Source: Euptelea pleiosperma
Lineage: Eukaryota > Streptophyta > Magnoliopsida > Ranunculales > Eupteleaceae
NCBI GenBank assembly: GCA_035048495.1
Contig: CM068540.1
Coordinates: 15,422,829-15,486,828, forward strand
Direction: 5' to 3'
Length of the DNA: 64,000 bases
Numbering within the stretch: position 1 is the stretch's first letter; the number at the start of each line of letters is the position of its first letter. Shown in pieces: positions 1 through 11,183 of this stretch. A model generated the notes under the pieces. That model was not told the origin of the DNA and ran no database searches. It saw nothing but the letters and a program-made list of their open reading frames with translations. The position numbers and the translations under genes are program-made.

Positions 1-328
1 GCTTTTAGACAAAAACGTGTATTTGGTTTTTGGTTTTTGGTTTTTTAGACCAAAATTTTAGGAAATCAATAAAGATTCTTATAATGTTCTCTATAGAGGA
101 ATGCAACTCTTTGAGAGTCAAATTGAGTCTAGGCTTGGTTGTATTTCGATTGTGTTGTTGTGGTGCAATCTGCATAAATGCGCAGTGGACCTCTGTACCT
201 GCCATGGGAGATTGACTGCCAAACCCACATGCACCTCTTAAGGAGATTGTTGCGTAACATGGGGCACTCAGCTCGGTCCTGACATAAGTTAGTATCAGCA
301 TGGAAAGTTGTGTCAATTAGGGATTTCT

Positions 329-645
329 GGTCTTTTCCTGTTAAGCCTATAAATATAGGTCTTTAGAGTTATCCTTTCTCCGTCTCTAGCGAGTGCAACA
401 ATGCCCAAACTGCCATTTACTGGTTTAGGCAAGAGTCTCTTTGCCATCCACTCGACACGACACAAGATGCTGCCCCTCATGTTTGCGGTCTTTTCCTGTT
501 AAGCCTATAAATATAGGTCTTTAGAGTTATCCTTTCTCCGTCTCTAGCGAGTGCAACAATGCCCAAACTGCCATTTACTGGTTTAGGCAAGAGTCTCTTT
601 GCCATCCACTCGACACGACACAAGATGCTGCCCCTCATGTTTGCG
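329..645. repeat. 158-bp direct tandem duplication containing a TATA-like box
   Basis: Two head-to-tail copies (329-486 and 487-644) appear identical along their length, both beginning GGTCTTTTCCTG and ending near CATGTTTGC. Each holds TATAAATATA (about 349 and 507). The near-identity points to a recent duplication. The segment resembles an LTR or promoter fragment, but no gene or partner LTR follows it. Small reading frames here are not supported. Confidence 0.9.
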
Positions 646-870
646 TGATCCACCCTAAAATTTGAAGGACTCTGTTGGGAAGGTGTCTCACTACGCGGAC
701 AAAATGAGGACAAGGTCTAAATGCTCTTTAAAGGAGACAAAGTGGGCATGGGAGGTATGGGCCCTCTAGCTAAAGTAGTTGGTTGCTCCTTGGCCAAAAA
801 TCTAAAAAGAAATATTGTCACTATTATGTTATCTGCCAAAAGTTTGCACCACAAGTGTTGGATATACGTC

Positions 871-889
871 ACCCACCCACCCACCCACC
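871..889. repeat. (ACCC)n microsatellite
   Basis: Five consecutive ACCC-type units just upstream of the foldback element. Confidence 0.9.
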
Positions 890-912
890 GGAATTTTAGT
901 ATAAGCCCTTTC

Positions 913-1312
913 CAAAAGGGGAAAAAAATTAGATGCAGAGGATTTTGGATGCAGTGGAGGGGAAAATTTTAGATGTGGAGGATTTTGGATGCAGTGGACT
1001 CTCATGGTCTTAGTGCATTTTTTTGAGTCCACTAACCTAACCACATGAATGTTTAGCCCACCCCTTAGTGGATATACACACCAAATATCAGCTTGATTGA
1101 CAATTTCTGTATGTTCTTGTTAGTACCCAAAAAAGATGCTTGAATCCAAACTAATGGCTAAGGATAAACAATCATATTTTTTGTGTCTATATCCATTAGG
1201 GGATGGTGTAAACATTCATGCAGTTGGTGGGCCCAAGAAAAAGCATTAAGTAGGGCTATGAGAGTCCTCTGCATCCAAATTCCTTTGCATCTAAACTTTT
1301 TCCTCCAAAAGG
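913..1312. mobile_element. Foldback MITE of about 400 bp with long imperfect terminal inverted repeats
   Basis: The left arm (about 913-1080) and right arm (about 1183-1312) are inverted copies. Shared blocks, in order, are a poly-A stretch, TTAGATGCA, TTTGGATGCAG, GGACTCTCAT, CATGAATGTTTA and GGATATA-ACAC. The left arm has an extra internal tandem copy of about 38 bp (the GATGCAG-AGGATTTTGG block occurs twice). The loop of about 100 bp is non-coding. No clear target duplication was seen, so the superfamily is open; long arms would suit a Mutator-like or foldback MITE. Confidence 0.75.
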
Positions 1313-1396
1313 TAATACAATCTCAACTTTCCATTTGTACTTTGGATAATAGGAAACACTTCGGAATATATTGAAATTATTCTGGTATCAGATAGA

Positions 1397-2795
1397 TACA
1401 ACCTATTGAAGGGGTGAATATGTTGTTTAAAAATTAATCTAAATATTTTAACCTAAATCACTCTACTGCTCATGTAAAAAGGTAACTAATCGCATGCAAA
1501 AATAATCTTAACCAATTTGATTACTATAAGATAATTAACCCAACTCAGTTTGAATATAAGATATATTTTTTACTGATTTGTTTAGTTTAATCCACACAAA
1601 GTAATAAGCAAAAATCAAATAAGACAAGTGATTTTTACGTGGAAACCTTTTTACGGGAATAACCACGGAACCGCGTCCAAATGTGAAAGTATCGCTATGA
1701 AAAAGCTAAACAGAAACAACCAAAGGTTACTTACGCAACAACAATAACACAACATACACTTGAACCACTCAAGGCACTATCGTTGCATCCACATCCTCTT
1801 GAATCTTCACACACCACATCCTACAAGCGTCTTCATCAAGTGATCTTAATCACACGAATTCAGTTTGGCCATCATTGAACCTACCACGATGAATCGGTCT
1901 AGTCTCAATCACGAACAACAACTCGGTCAATCCTCGAATTGTGCAAACCATTTAAAAAGAATTGAGTTCAAAGAAACTACAAAGGTTTCCATGTCAAACT
2001 AAGAACATAATTGTTCTTATGATATTAAGCTTGGAAAATTAACAATGAATTAACAAACCTCAAGCTTGATTATCAAGGGAAGCTCTTGATCCTAAATAAT
2101 CTCCATAGAGTTCTTTCTCTCCTTCGAGCTTCTAACCTTCTTAGCCTTCTAAAAACATGATTGAAGACTCAGGGTTTTAGTTCTAAGCAATCTAATATAT
2201 ATAATGGATGAACCAAGGCCCAAGAATAGCAAGAAGTTGGGTGCAAGTCGGAGTCTTGAACGAAAATAGAAGTTATGTTCTTGCGAGCTTCGATCGATCG
2301 CTGAAGAAGTGTCTGAATGATTGGAGATAAAAATATGTCTGGATAGAATTCCAATTTCCTTCTCTGATCAATTAGATGTCACTATGTTGAATTTTTTTTG
2401 AGAATTGATATTCATTATATTGTTCTCCGATCAATCAAATGTAGCACCCCGATCGATCCAAGACCAAATTAAGACAATTTTTACAGAAGTTCTATGAACT
2501 TTCCTGCATGATCGAAGTTCTGATAGAATATGAAACACATTAGTCCAAGGTTACTTAGAGGTTGACTAAGTCAAATTACCACCTAGTTTCTATGGTCTCT
2601 AAGTCACTTACCATCCTAAATGTGATCGAACAACGCTTTGAATCTTTTGTTGAATTACAATGCTTATTTATCTTCTAACTAACTGACTTGAGTGATTTCG
2701 TATTGGACACATACTCAACTTACCAGACACACTAGGAAGGACTATAAATGTCTTTGTCATACGAAATTAGTCAATACTAAAACAAAGCCCTTACA
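1397..2795 (-). repeat. Old LTR of a Sirevirus-like copia element
   Basis: The right end reads ...CCCTTACA and is followed by ATCTCTCCTTTTGACAAT, which on the minus strand is a polypurine tract directly before a TG LTR start. The left end carries the block AAGGGGTGAATATG, as do both LTRs of the large copia element to the right, and GGTATCAGAT, resembling primer-site sequence, lies beside it. The LTR contains GATCGATCG palindromes near 2290 and 2450. Overall similarity to element A is low, so this is a relative rather than a copy. Confidence 0.6.
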
Positions 2796-3540
2796 ATCTC
2801 TCCTTTTGACAATTTCGTAACAAAACACATATCAACATATAAAGGAAATAAATAAGTAATACAATCCCACCCTTTACATTTTTCACTCACACTCTCTCAT
2901 GATCTCAGAGAAGATAGACAAACATTAGTTACTGTCCAAAGGGAAGATGTAGCCTTTCATAGGATGTCATCTACACATTCACAAATAATACCAATCAAGT
3001 AGTACTGTCCAATGAAATATGAAATATAAACAATTATGACAATAATGTGCAATGAGTGTGATATCAACTCTAACATGCATACTTAGCAAAATATATCTCA
3101 AATTTATTTTAGATGATTAAAAAATTACAAAGACTCCCCCTAATTCATATGTCATCTCTTTCCAAAAATATTGAGTAATGTAATGATCAAAGATCTTCTC
3201 ATTTCAACTTGATACCATCTCTCCCCTCTTTTGTCACAAATTGACAAAGGGTCAATAAATCACATATAGTGAGATAAAACAATGAAAAGCAGGCTAAGTA
3301 ACAACAAATTAGAAAGATTAATGCAAGTACATAGACAACATGATGTATATATACCCTTGATTAGTGTCTAAATACAAATATCGAATGATGAATCATAAAA
3401 AAATTGTCATCCCTAAAAAAATTGAGTTTACAAGTACAATATGAATAGAAAGTAGAAACATGCAACTCAAAAATTTAAGTCACAAAGAGTTTATTAGAAT
3501 GGTAAACGGTAACTCTAAAACATCATAAAAACATCATCTA
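2796..3540 (-). mobile_element. 3' non-coding remnant of the same copia element, with repeated polypurine blocks
   Basis: Next to the LTR is a minus-strand polypurine tract (2796-2812). A second purine block lies at 3219-3229, beside a short inverted repeat TTTGTCA/TTGACAAA (3230-3248). The same block occurs about 430-460 bp inside the LTR in element A. No coding sequence was recognised. The remnant fades into unrecognised sequence near 3540. Confidence 0.5.
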
Positions 3541-4319
3541 AGATTGGCCACGAGAGGGTCGAGAGCATCATGTCCTGGTGGACAAATATTACTGGGTATC
3601 ATATCTCTAATGTCGACATTCATTTTAATGGTATTTCTACACAGGTTCATTCATTTATTTGGGGATTAACTAATATAATCATCTAAGTAAGTCTTCCACG
3701 AGGCCAAAGAAGACAAACTCACCCGGATTCTATGTTCTTTTCCTACCTTGGATGAACCCTCTAGGAGGACCCACCCAAAGCAGGCTTGTTCTCAGGATCT
3801 TGCTTACTCCTTTCCCAAGTTCAATGTAATTCATTCGTTGTCATTGTTGTATAGTAGATTAGGTTATAGAGGATTAAGGAGAAGAAGGCATTCATTTATT
3901 AACATTTTACCTTGTTAAACCTTGAATATTAATGCTTTGGATGTATTCAATATGGATATAAAAAATTGAAAATCTCAAGTGCACACTCTCTCAGAAATTC
4001 AACAGAGTAAGGACCCATCCGAAGAAATAGGACACTAATCCCTTTTCCCCTCCCAAATGTTCTCTATCTAAATAAGCCGGTCGCAAGGGATTTTAGTCGC
4101 TTTATCACTTACAGGGGGTCCAATTAATGCAACTGACTCAAAATTAATAAATCAAACATGTCTCTTAATGAATAATTGTGCTCGAGATACCTGGATTCTG
4201 CTTTGAAATGCTCGCAAACTGTCAACATGCCCAAATTGCTAAAACTGCTTGAACTACTCTCGATCATAAACAAAGTTAGCAAAATGATCTAAAATACATA
4301 TATTTGAGCAAAACCCGGG
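3541..4319. other. Unannotated AT-rich stretch
   Basis: No reading frame, terminal repeat or RNA gene could be supported here. Confidence 0.5.
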
Positions 4320-5560
4320 TAATACGCCTGTAGGGAATCAATGTTTTCACATGCATATACCTTTAGATTTCTCAGATGTTGCATGAATCCTAAGATATTT
4401 GACTTTGACCATAAATGGTCAAAATCACTCTTTTATGTTGTTCTTCTTAAATGGCTCCATAAAAATGAGATGTAAGAGTTTGGGAATCTCTACGGGTGTA
4501 TGTAGTTAGTTTATCTGAAATCTCAACTAATCCTCAGGATCTATGCTAAATAGTGGCTTTTCAAGCTAACTGAAGGGGTTAGACCAAAGAAATCACACAT
4601 CTACTACTCAAAATGAAGGCCATATGCCCGTATAAAATATAATTTGACATGGGCATATGCCTTTAGTTACGCTAGATCCTTCTCAGATCAAGAGATCCAA
4701 CGGTCCACTTTTGTCTACCGTTTGATCTTGTGCTTTCTCAAGATCTATGTAATCAAAATGGTTTATGCGGACATATGCCCATACCAGTGTATACCTTTGG
4801 TTGCTTCAACACATTCCTCAATCCTCCGGATTAGTCGGCCCATATTTACCCACCACTTGATCTTGTTACAGCTCATGATTGGTTGCTCCAAAATCGATTC
4901 TAAGGCCATACGTCCATCTAATTTGGAATTTGACAGGGGCGTATACCTTTACTTTTGGCAGATGTCTTGTTGATCTTCCAGATCCAACGGTGCACATTCC
5001 TCCATTGTCCGATCTTACCGTAACTCAAGATCTGATGATCCAAAATACATTTTGAGACCATACGCCCGTGTAATTTGAGATTTGACACTGGTGTATGCCT
5101 TTACTTCTGACAGATGCCTAGTAGATCTCCCAAATCTGACGGTTCTCATTCTTCCATTGTCTGAACTTGCTGTAACTCAAGATCCGATGAGCCAAAATAC
5201 ATTCTAAGGTATACGCCCGTGTAATTTGAGATTTGACACAGGCATATGCCTTTACTTCTGATAGATGCCTCATAGATCTCCCAGATTTGATGGTGCTCAT
5301 TCCCCCACTGTTCGATCTTATTGTAACTCTCAATCGAGCTGTGCAAAATCTATTTTTAAGCTATATGTACGCCCATACAATTATTGATTTTGTACGGTGT
5401 ATGCATTTGTTCCCTTGATGTCTTGCCCATATCTTCAAGATCTAATTGTACATACTCATCTCCCCTCCAATCTCACATTATCTTGAGATCTGTGCATCTT
5501 CAAATAACTATAAAGCTATACGCCCATACAATTACTAATTTTGTACGGGCCTATGCCCTT
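4320..5560. repeat. Degenerate tandem array, monomer about 150 bp, each with a hairpin
   Basis: The block TACGCCCGTGTAATT...GACAC-GG-RTATGCC recurs near 4648, 4790, 4932, 5083, 5236, 5390 and 5545, a spacing of about 142-156 bp. More decayed copies reach back to about 4320. In each clear monomer ATACGCCCGTGT is followed, after about 13 nt, by a near-complement (for example 5060-5071 with 5085-5096, two mismatches). Between hairpins lie shared AGATC-CAACGGT and CTCAAGATC blocks. Spurious reading frames run through the array. Monomers 5083-5236 look closest to each other, and both ends are more diverged. Confidence 0.8.
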
Positions 5561-5766
5561 GGTTTCTCCAAGGGCGCCTCTCATACGAAGCCCATTCATG
5601 CAGTTGTATCGGGAGGATAGCTTCAACTTGTCGCATCTGGATGCCATGGTGTCTGAAGATAGTTGGGAGGGGAAGTATATGCTAGCTTACGACTTCTTTT
5701 GCATTAAATATCCCCAATGGCCATGTCTACAAATCAAGGAATGGGGCATGACTCATACAGTGGGAT

Positions 5767-6417
5767 GTGTTCCTAAGCTTGATAGAACAAGTAGTACATG
5801 TGTCATTCAAGAACCAAGGAGCAAGGTTGAAGGGGGTGTTGGCGATGATGAAGATATTGTTGTATATAGGGTGGTACATGTCCTTTATGCAGGACCATCT
5901 GGAAGAGGGTTTTCGTCAGCCAAAAGAGGAGGTCCAGGATGGTACGGCAGCTTTAGCAGCGGCCTAGAGATAAAGAGAGGAAGAAATGAAGAAGCAATCG
6001 ACGAATCAGGCTTGTGAGGAATCACAAACTGAAGTTAACAATCTTCGCTAACAGATACAGGAGCTGTAGTTGAAGATAACCATGGTTGAGGGGCAGAGGC
6101 GGCATTAGACACAAACCTTGCCACCATTGGGCATTGACTATACACATAGAGTCCGCATAGAGTCCTAAAGTGACACGATGACTGAGGCCGCAAAAGCAGC
6201 TCGTGGTTGCACAGCCGATCCTGATTGAGATTCGCAAGATAGTAATTGTATGTATTATGCTCAAATGGGCGCAGTTATTCTACTTCCACCGAATATCCAT
6301 GCCTTGGAAATGTATCTCGATTACGAATTGTTCCCAATGAATTTTTTATATGAATATATCATCCCAGATTATGATGAATGCATGTGCTTAAAAACTATTT
6401 ATTTGACAAAATCTCTT
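5767..6417 (+). pseudogene. Decayed reading frame with a coiled-coil-like middle, unrecognised
   Basis: One plus-strand frame keeps protein-like character over about 215 codons. It has a hydrophobic start, an E/Q/K-rich helical middle (around 5975-6110, heptad-like) and a C-terminal part with aromatic residues (about 6290-6400). It is broken by many stops, mostly TAG or TAA where CAG or CAA would suit the helix, consistent with C-to-T decay. The overlapping longer open frame (5541-6017) lacks this pattern and is probably a shadow. A gag-like or transposon-associated coiled-coil protein is possible, but no family motif is visible. Confidence 0.4.
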
Positions 6418-7880
6418 TAAAAAAACAAATATGGATGCATGTAATGGCCAAAAACTACATGAATAAATTTTTATAATTTCTCAAAAATGTGATGTTGAAC
6501 TAGAATGGGATTTTTATAGGTATTTTAGATGGGTTTTAGGATCATTGGCCACGTACATTAATACTATAACAAGAATAAAAATAGATATATAAATCAGGCA
6601 TATTGTTAGAGATGAAAAGTGGACAAGGTTAGAATGTATGTCCAACGAACACAAATTAAATTTAACCAAATCATCATGTCAAAAGGGACAAATCATTCAA
6701 AAGTAAATTTTGAATGGGGTAGAATGAACTAATAAGTAATATTAAACTATTTTACACATCTAAAAGTCGATGATTGCTCAAAATCAACTTTTGAGAGGTA
6801 AATATGTGATACAAGGCAAAAAAAAAAAAAAGATTTGTGCATGTTGCAAGTTTGTAAATGAAATCAACGTAGAATCAAGTTTTGACTATTCTACCTCAAA
6901 TTACACATTCAAAATTAATTGAAAATGAAGATTTCACATCTAAAACCCATATAACAATAATGTGCAGTTCTAGGCTAATGTGTAGTTTTCATAAGAAAAA
7001 TGATTCGAAATGAGGAAGTGCTTCAAATTTGAAAAAGTGTAGAAGTACTTGAGACACCTATTCAAGAAAATTGGTACATTCAAAATTGTATAGATATAAA
7101 ATGGGCTTTTCAAAATGATAAAATGAGAAGAAAAATGGTAGTTTTACAGCAAAATCAATATAGTTTTGAAGGAACAAAGATTTCAAAAGGAAAAATTTGA
7201 TAAATCAATAGGCATTTTTTAATATGTAAGATTGCTTGAAAAGGTGTTTGAATATCAGAAAATCCTTAAAAATGGGTTGGGGTTATCTTGTAATTCTTAA
7301 AGGTTTCTCTATTTTTTAATAAATGGGGTATTTGTAAAATTTTAAAGTATGCAAGGTTGGTTATAATTTTAAAATTTTAAATGTTGTAACCTCACCTATA
7401 AATAGGGGTTGTGATGTCAAAAGGTTTGAGGAAACAAAGGTATGGGTTGATGTAAAGAGATCACATGATTTTAGAAAAATAGAAATGGATTTATCATTAA
7501 TAGTTCATCCTTGTACATGGTTGTTCTCCATTAATGCACGTTCTTTGTTTTTTAGAGTAAAATAGCTCATCTTCTTCGTTTTCTTCTTCTTTATCTTTTC
7601 TTTCTTCATAATTCTTCATCCTTCATTTATCCATATTCTTGAGCATTAATTGATCACAATGGGTCTAGTCTATGCATACCTCCCACGAGGCCATGCCTAG
7701 AGTCAATAAATGGGTAAACTCATCATACCAAATTAAAGAAGAAAAATAGAAGACAATTTGTTCATGAGATTTTGATCTCTTGAGGCCTTCTGAGGTGATA
7801 GATAAAAATGCAAAAACCTAATAACACATAGGCCTTGTGCCTCACTAGGCATAGGCCTGCGGACACACCTTGAGGTTGAT
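6418..7880. other. AT-rich sequence with one TATA-like box
   Basis: No supportable gene. TATAAATAG at 7397-7405 lies in a context (CTCACC-TATAAATAGGGGTTGTGATG) like the promoter region of plant gypsy LTRs, followed by CT-rich sequence near 7560-7620. No matching LTR ends were found, so at most this is an LTR fragment. A run of 13 A's lies near 6820. Confidence 0.35.
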
Positions 7881-7885
7881 CACTT
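7881..7885. repeat. Target-site duplication CACTT, left copy
   Basis: Identical to 62756-62760 directly outside the other LTR of element A. This pair ties 7886 and 62755 together as the two ends of one insertion. Confidence 0.9.
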
Positions 7886-9339
7886 TGAAATTACCACATT
7901 ATGTCCTAGAGGGGGTGAATATGATAATTTTTAATTTCCCTGCGGATTCTATTTGGATTTAAAATTAATTATCACACAAGGCGAAAAATGATCAAATAAT
8001 CAAAATACGAATTATCCAAAGAACATAGATATAGAAAAATCTGAGAAAAAAATATGTAAACATTCACAATCATACGAGACACAGATTTATAGTCATTCGG
8101 TGACTCCGTACCTACGTCCACTATTAATACTTAACACGAGTAATATTATATTATCTCAATCATGCATTACAACATATCTAATTGAAATAAATAAACAACT
8201 AACTAAGATATCACTTAGTTTTAATCTAACGAGAATCACTTCTCGCTCACCTAGAGAGTCAGCATAGGCCAGTAGTCTATTTAGAGAAATTCTTTTCTCA
8301 TAGAACTACAATCCTCAACTCAGCTAGATAAGTCCTCACTCATCCACCAATCACAAATATTCAATGTTCATAAAGTTTGAATTTTATCTTAAAGGGTATG
8401 ATCATAGAGACACTTACCTTTAGATGAATAAGATCAAATGGAAAATCCTTTGGAGAAAAATTCGCCTAAGAGACAATCTGCGAAGAGTAATCATTTTCTT
8501 AAAAGAAGATGCTTGCAAAAAACAATAGCTAATAGTCTCTTCAAACACTTAAAGCCTTCACAAGGAATACACAGCTTTGCTCAGGTGAAGCTCTCTCAAA
8601 TTCTAAATCTCTAGACTCAAAGAATGATAATCAAAGAATGGGAGCTTAGAGATCTCTTGATTGGGTTACCTCTTATAAGAGGAGAAGGCTCTAATTTATA
8701 AGACATCATTTACTCAATAGAAATGAACTAAAAATAGCCGTTTGAAAGGCCAAATAGCGTCCAAACTCGCAAAAAAGATCGAGTCAAAAATGAGATCCGA
8801 AAAGGGTGGGGTCGACTGGATCTTTTGGTCGGTCGCCCGCTTAGGTCAAAGACAGAATTTCTGATACAGAGAGGTTCGATCGACCGCTCCTTTGACCAGT
8901 CAATAGACTCCGGTCGGTCGGTCCTCTTAGACCTTTTTCGAAATTATCCAAAAAATATTATGACTATCCTAGGTTAATGGGATAGTTCTCAAGTGAGACC
9001 TGAAGAACCGTGAGACATCTAGGGTTAAATTGGATCCGCTGGCAGACGCGCGATGTACCCTTAGATGTGCACAAGTAACCGCAATACGAGATTCTTGACC
9101 TTTGAACGTTCGTTGAGTGAGAACGTATTTTGATCATTCATATCTTCATGCTTGAGCTTGACTTTGTCTTTCATTGAGCTTGATCACTTGGGTTGGTTTT
9201 CTTCAGCTTTAATTCTTCTTTGATTTGTTGATGAAGTCCCCTTGATCATTGACACTTCAGTCTTCAGCGAACTTCTATCTCAACGATTTATATTATAAAA
9301 GAACTAAGTATTCTTAGAATTGACAACCGAGACTTTTCA
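7886..9339 (-). repeat. Element A 3' LTR (1454 bp)
   Basis: Begins TGAAATT and ends GACTTTTCA on the plus strand, matching 61339-62755 along its length. Compared with the other LTR it has about 75 bp extra near 9033-9098 and lacks a short GGTC-rich piece. The regulatory part (about 8805-8930) is full of GGTCGG, GATCGACCG and related near-palindromes. A minus-strand TATA box (CTTATAAATT) lies at about 8693-8702, with GA-rich sequence downstream. Confidence 0.92.
8693..8702 (-). promoter_or_regulatory. Predicted TATA box in element A 3' LTR
   Basis: Minus-strand CTTATAAATT. The equivalent sequence is kept in the right LTR at about 62153-62162. It lies between the palindrome-rich stretch and the LTR 3' half, where a U3/R border is expected. 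Confidence 0.45.
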
Positions 9340-9352
9340 ATCTCCCCATTTG
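9340..9352 (-). other. Polypurine tract of element A
   Basis: On the minus strand AAATGGGGAGAT directly abuts the TG start of the 3' LTR. Near-identical tracts precede the 3' LTR of element C and the remnant LTR at 2795. This is the usual start site for plus-strand DNA synthesis. Confidence 0.8.
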
Positions 9353-10073
9353 TCAATGCTATGACAAAAACAAATAACTACCCAATTATATTACAAAATT
9401 TGCTCAATAAAAATAATCAATAAAGCTCCCCCTAAGTACAATAACCACCCAAATAAATGATATTGAAGAATCAAGGGGCAAGGGAGCAACACAGTAGCCC
9501 GCGATTAGTATCAAAATTTCTGTAACAACCTGTTGCTACAAAATAATCAACTTGACAAAGTAATATTTGACAAAAGCTTCTCATTTACATTAGTCCAATA
9601 ATACCAAAAATGTCTTCTCAGTACATTAGTCCAATAAAATCAAAAGATAGTAATAATCATAGATTTTATGGCAAGTGGATCAACAATAGAATAGATAACA
9701 ACAAGTGACTCAAAATCAGTGTATCCAAATCACCAAATCAACAGATATTACCATACAAAATATAATTGATTTCTCCCCTTTTTGTCATACATAGACAAAG
9801 GGAATACTCCAAATCATGATGATGAAAAAATATATATTAATGTTAGCGCAATATATCATCATCAGAAATCCACCACAAATATATCAGAACAAAATACCAT
9901 CCAAATAAATAGATATGGTCAACAGATTGACCCAAATATACCACAATGTCAAACATCTCATAATCACACATAGTATCAAGGTATCTCAATATGAAATAGT
10001 ATAGACCAATAGTATCAAATAATACATCCCAAAAAAAAATGAACTACTGATCTAAACAAAGAGCAAATGTGCT
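9353..10073 (-). mobile_element. Element A 3' non-coding region with a second purine block
   Basis: Non-coding. At 9771-9801 the minus strand has GGGGAGA preceded by a short inverted repeat (TTTGTC 9781-9786, GACAAA 9794-9799), a second copy of the polypurine-type signal about 435 bp from the LTR. Repeated polypurine tracts upstream of the 3' LTR are a described Sirevirus hallmark. The small reading frame at 9782-9973 is not supported. Confidence 0.55.
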
Positions 10074-11183
10074 CTAATCATAATCTTCGTCCTCTTCATC
10101 ATCTTCATCTGCATCTTCTTCTTTTTCATTTTCCTCCTTGTCTTCATCTTCATCTTCCTCTTCATCTTTGTCTTCGTCTTCAGCCACAGAAGGAACAGTA
10201 GTCTCCTCAAGAGATGACTCTAGAAAGTCAGGATGCTGAGACCTAAGAAAGGAAGTCATATGCTATTGTCGTTGAGAAAATTTGTCAATCGATGCACAAA
10301 GATTGTTCAACTTGGAAGAAAGACCTGTAATGGATGCAGATACAGAGGGACAACAAGATACAGAGCTCGATGCAGAAGCAGAAGTAAAAGAATCACCTAC
10401 TAGCATTTACTAAAAGTAGCTTGATTAATAGGTGAGATTTGATGCAGTGTTTTATCTAAGTCAAAATAGGAACTTTGAAATAATTCAGAATTTTTGAAAC
10501 CAAAATGCCAAATGGCAAAGATCGCTTGCAATTTTCAATCGCCCTATCAGATGTAAAATAATAGAAGGACCACAGATATGAGTGCCTTGAGAGACATAAT
10601 GCAAGATGTACTGAATATGGGGTCCGATCTTACTACGATGTCGTGCCTTTGGAACCAAATTATAGGAGAAAATCAGCCCTAACAAATGGTACATGGGAAG
10701 TAATTTTCGAGTAGCCAAATCTGAATTCCACTGAACTACTTTCCCAGAAATGACTTTAGAAATAGCCTTTTTGTTCTTTAGGGGTAGGGAAGGGGGGAAA
10801 ATTCCTCCATTAGGTACATGAGGAAGACTAGAAATTTTTGAAATCAAGGAAAGAATGATCTTAAACTTAACTCCCCTAACTTCAGAATAAAGATAGGGAT
10901 CTTCTGGCTCATGATTATTCAGATTGCAATAAAACATTCTGACTAGTTCAGGATATGCAACACTAGAAATTGAAAGAGGGGTGAGACCAACCTACCGATT
11001 TTAGAAGGTTAGGGATTCCAGTCATGGTCACTTCCTTTTCAATTACCCCACGTTCTACAGCAACAACTCTTTTAACATAGGTCTTCATGAAACTAGTTTG
11101 GGCTCTGAGATTGATGAAGAGACTAAGAGATAGGGATCACTAGAGGATGATTCACCTCTTGCTCTTTTCCCTTGAGGTGCCAT
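10074..11183 (-). pseudogene. Extra 3' reading frame of element A, acidic tail, broken
   Basis: The frame starts at an ATG at 11183-11181 (N-terminus basic, then Ser-rich) and ends with TAG at 10074-10076. It is interrupted by stops between about 11100 and 10940. The best-kept part (10937-10485) has FYCNL, a VRGV block, a proline-rich stretch and a leucine-rich helical end. From memory this resembles the putative plant transposon protein domain found in many plant repeats. The last 45 residues (10205-10074) are almost all Asp and Glu. It sits downstream of pol on the same strand, where Sireviruses can carry an extra, often env-like, frame. No signal peptide or membrane segment is convincing, so env identity is not claimed. 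Confidence 0.6.

Noticed and set aside
4644..5620. Open frames across the hairpin array as a repetitive protein gene
   Set aside because: Frames change between monomers, and the repeat period is not kept as a multiple of three.
9782..9973. 63-codon frame in element A 3' region
   Set aside because: Runs antisense through the conserved purine block; no protein-like pattern.
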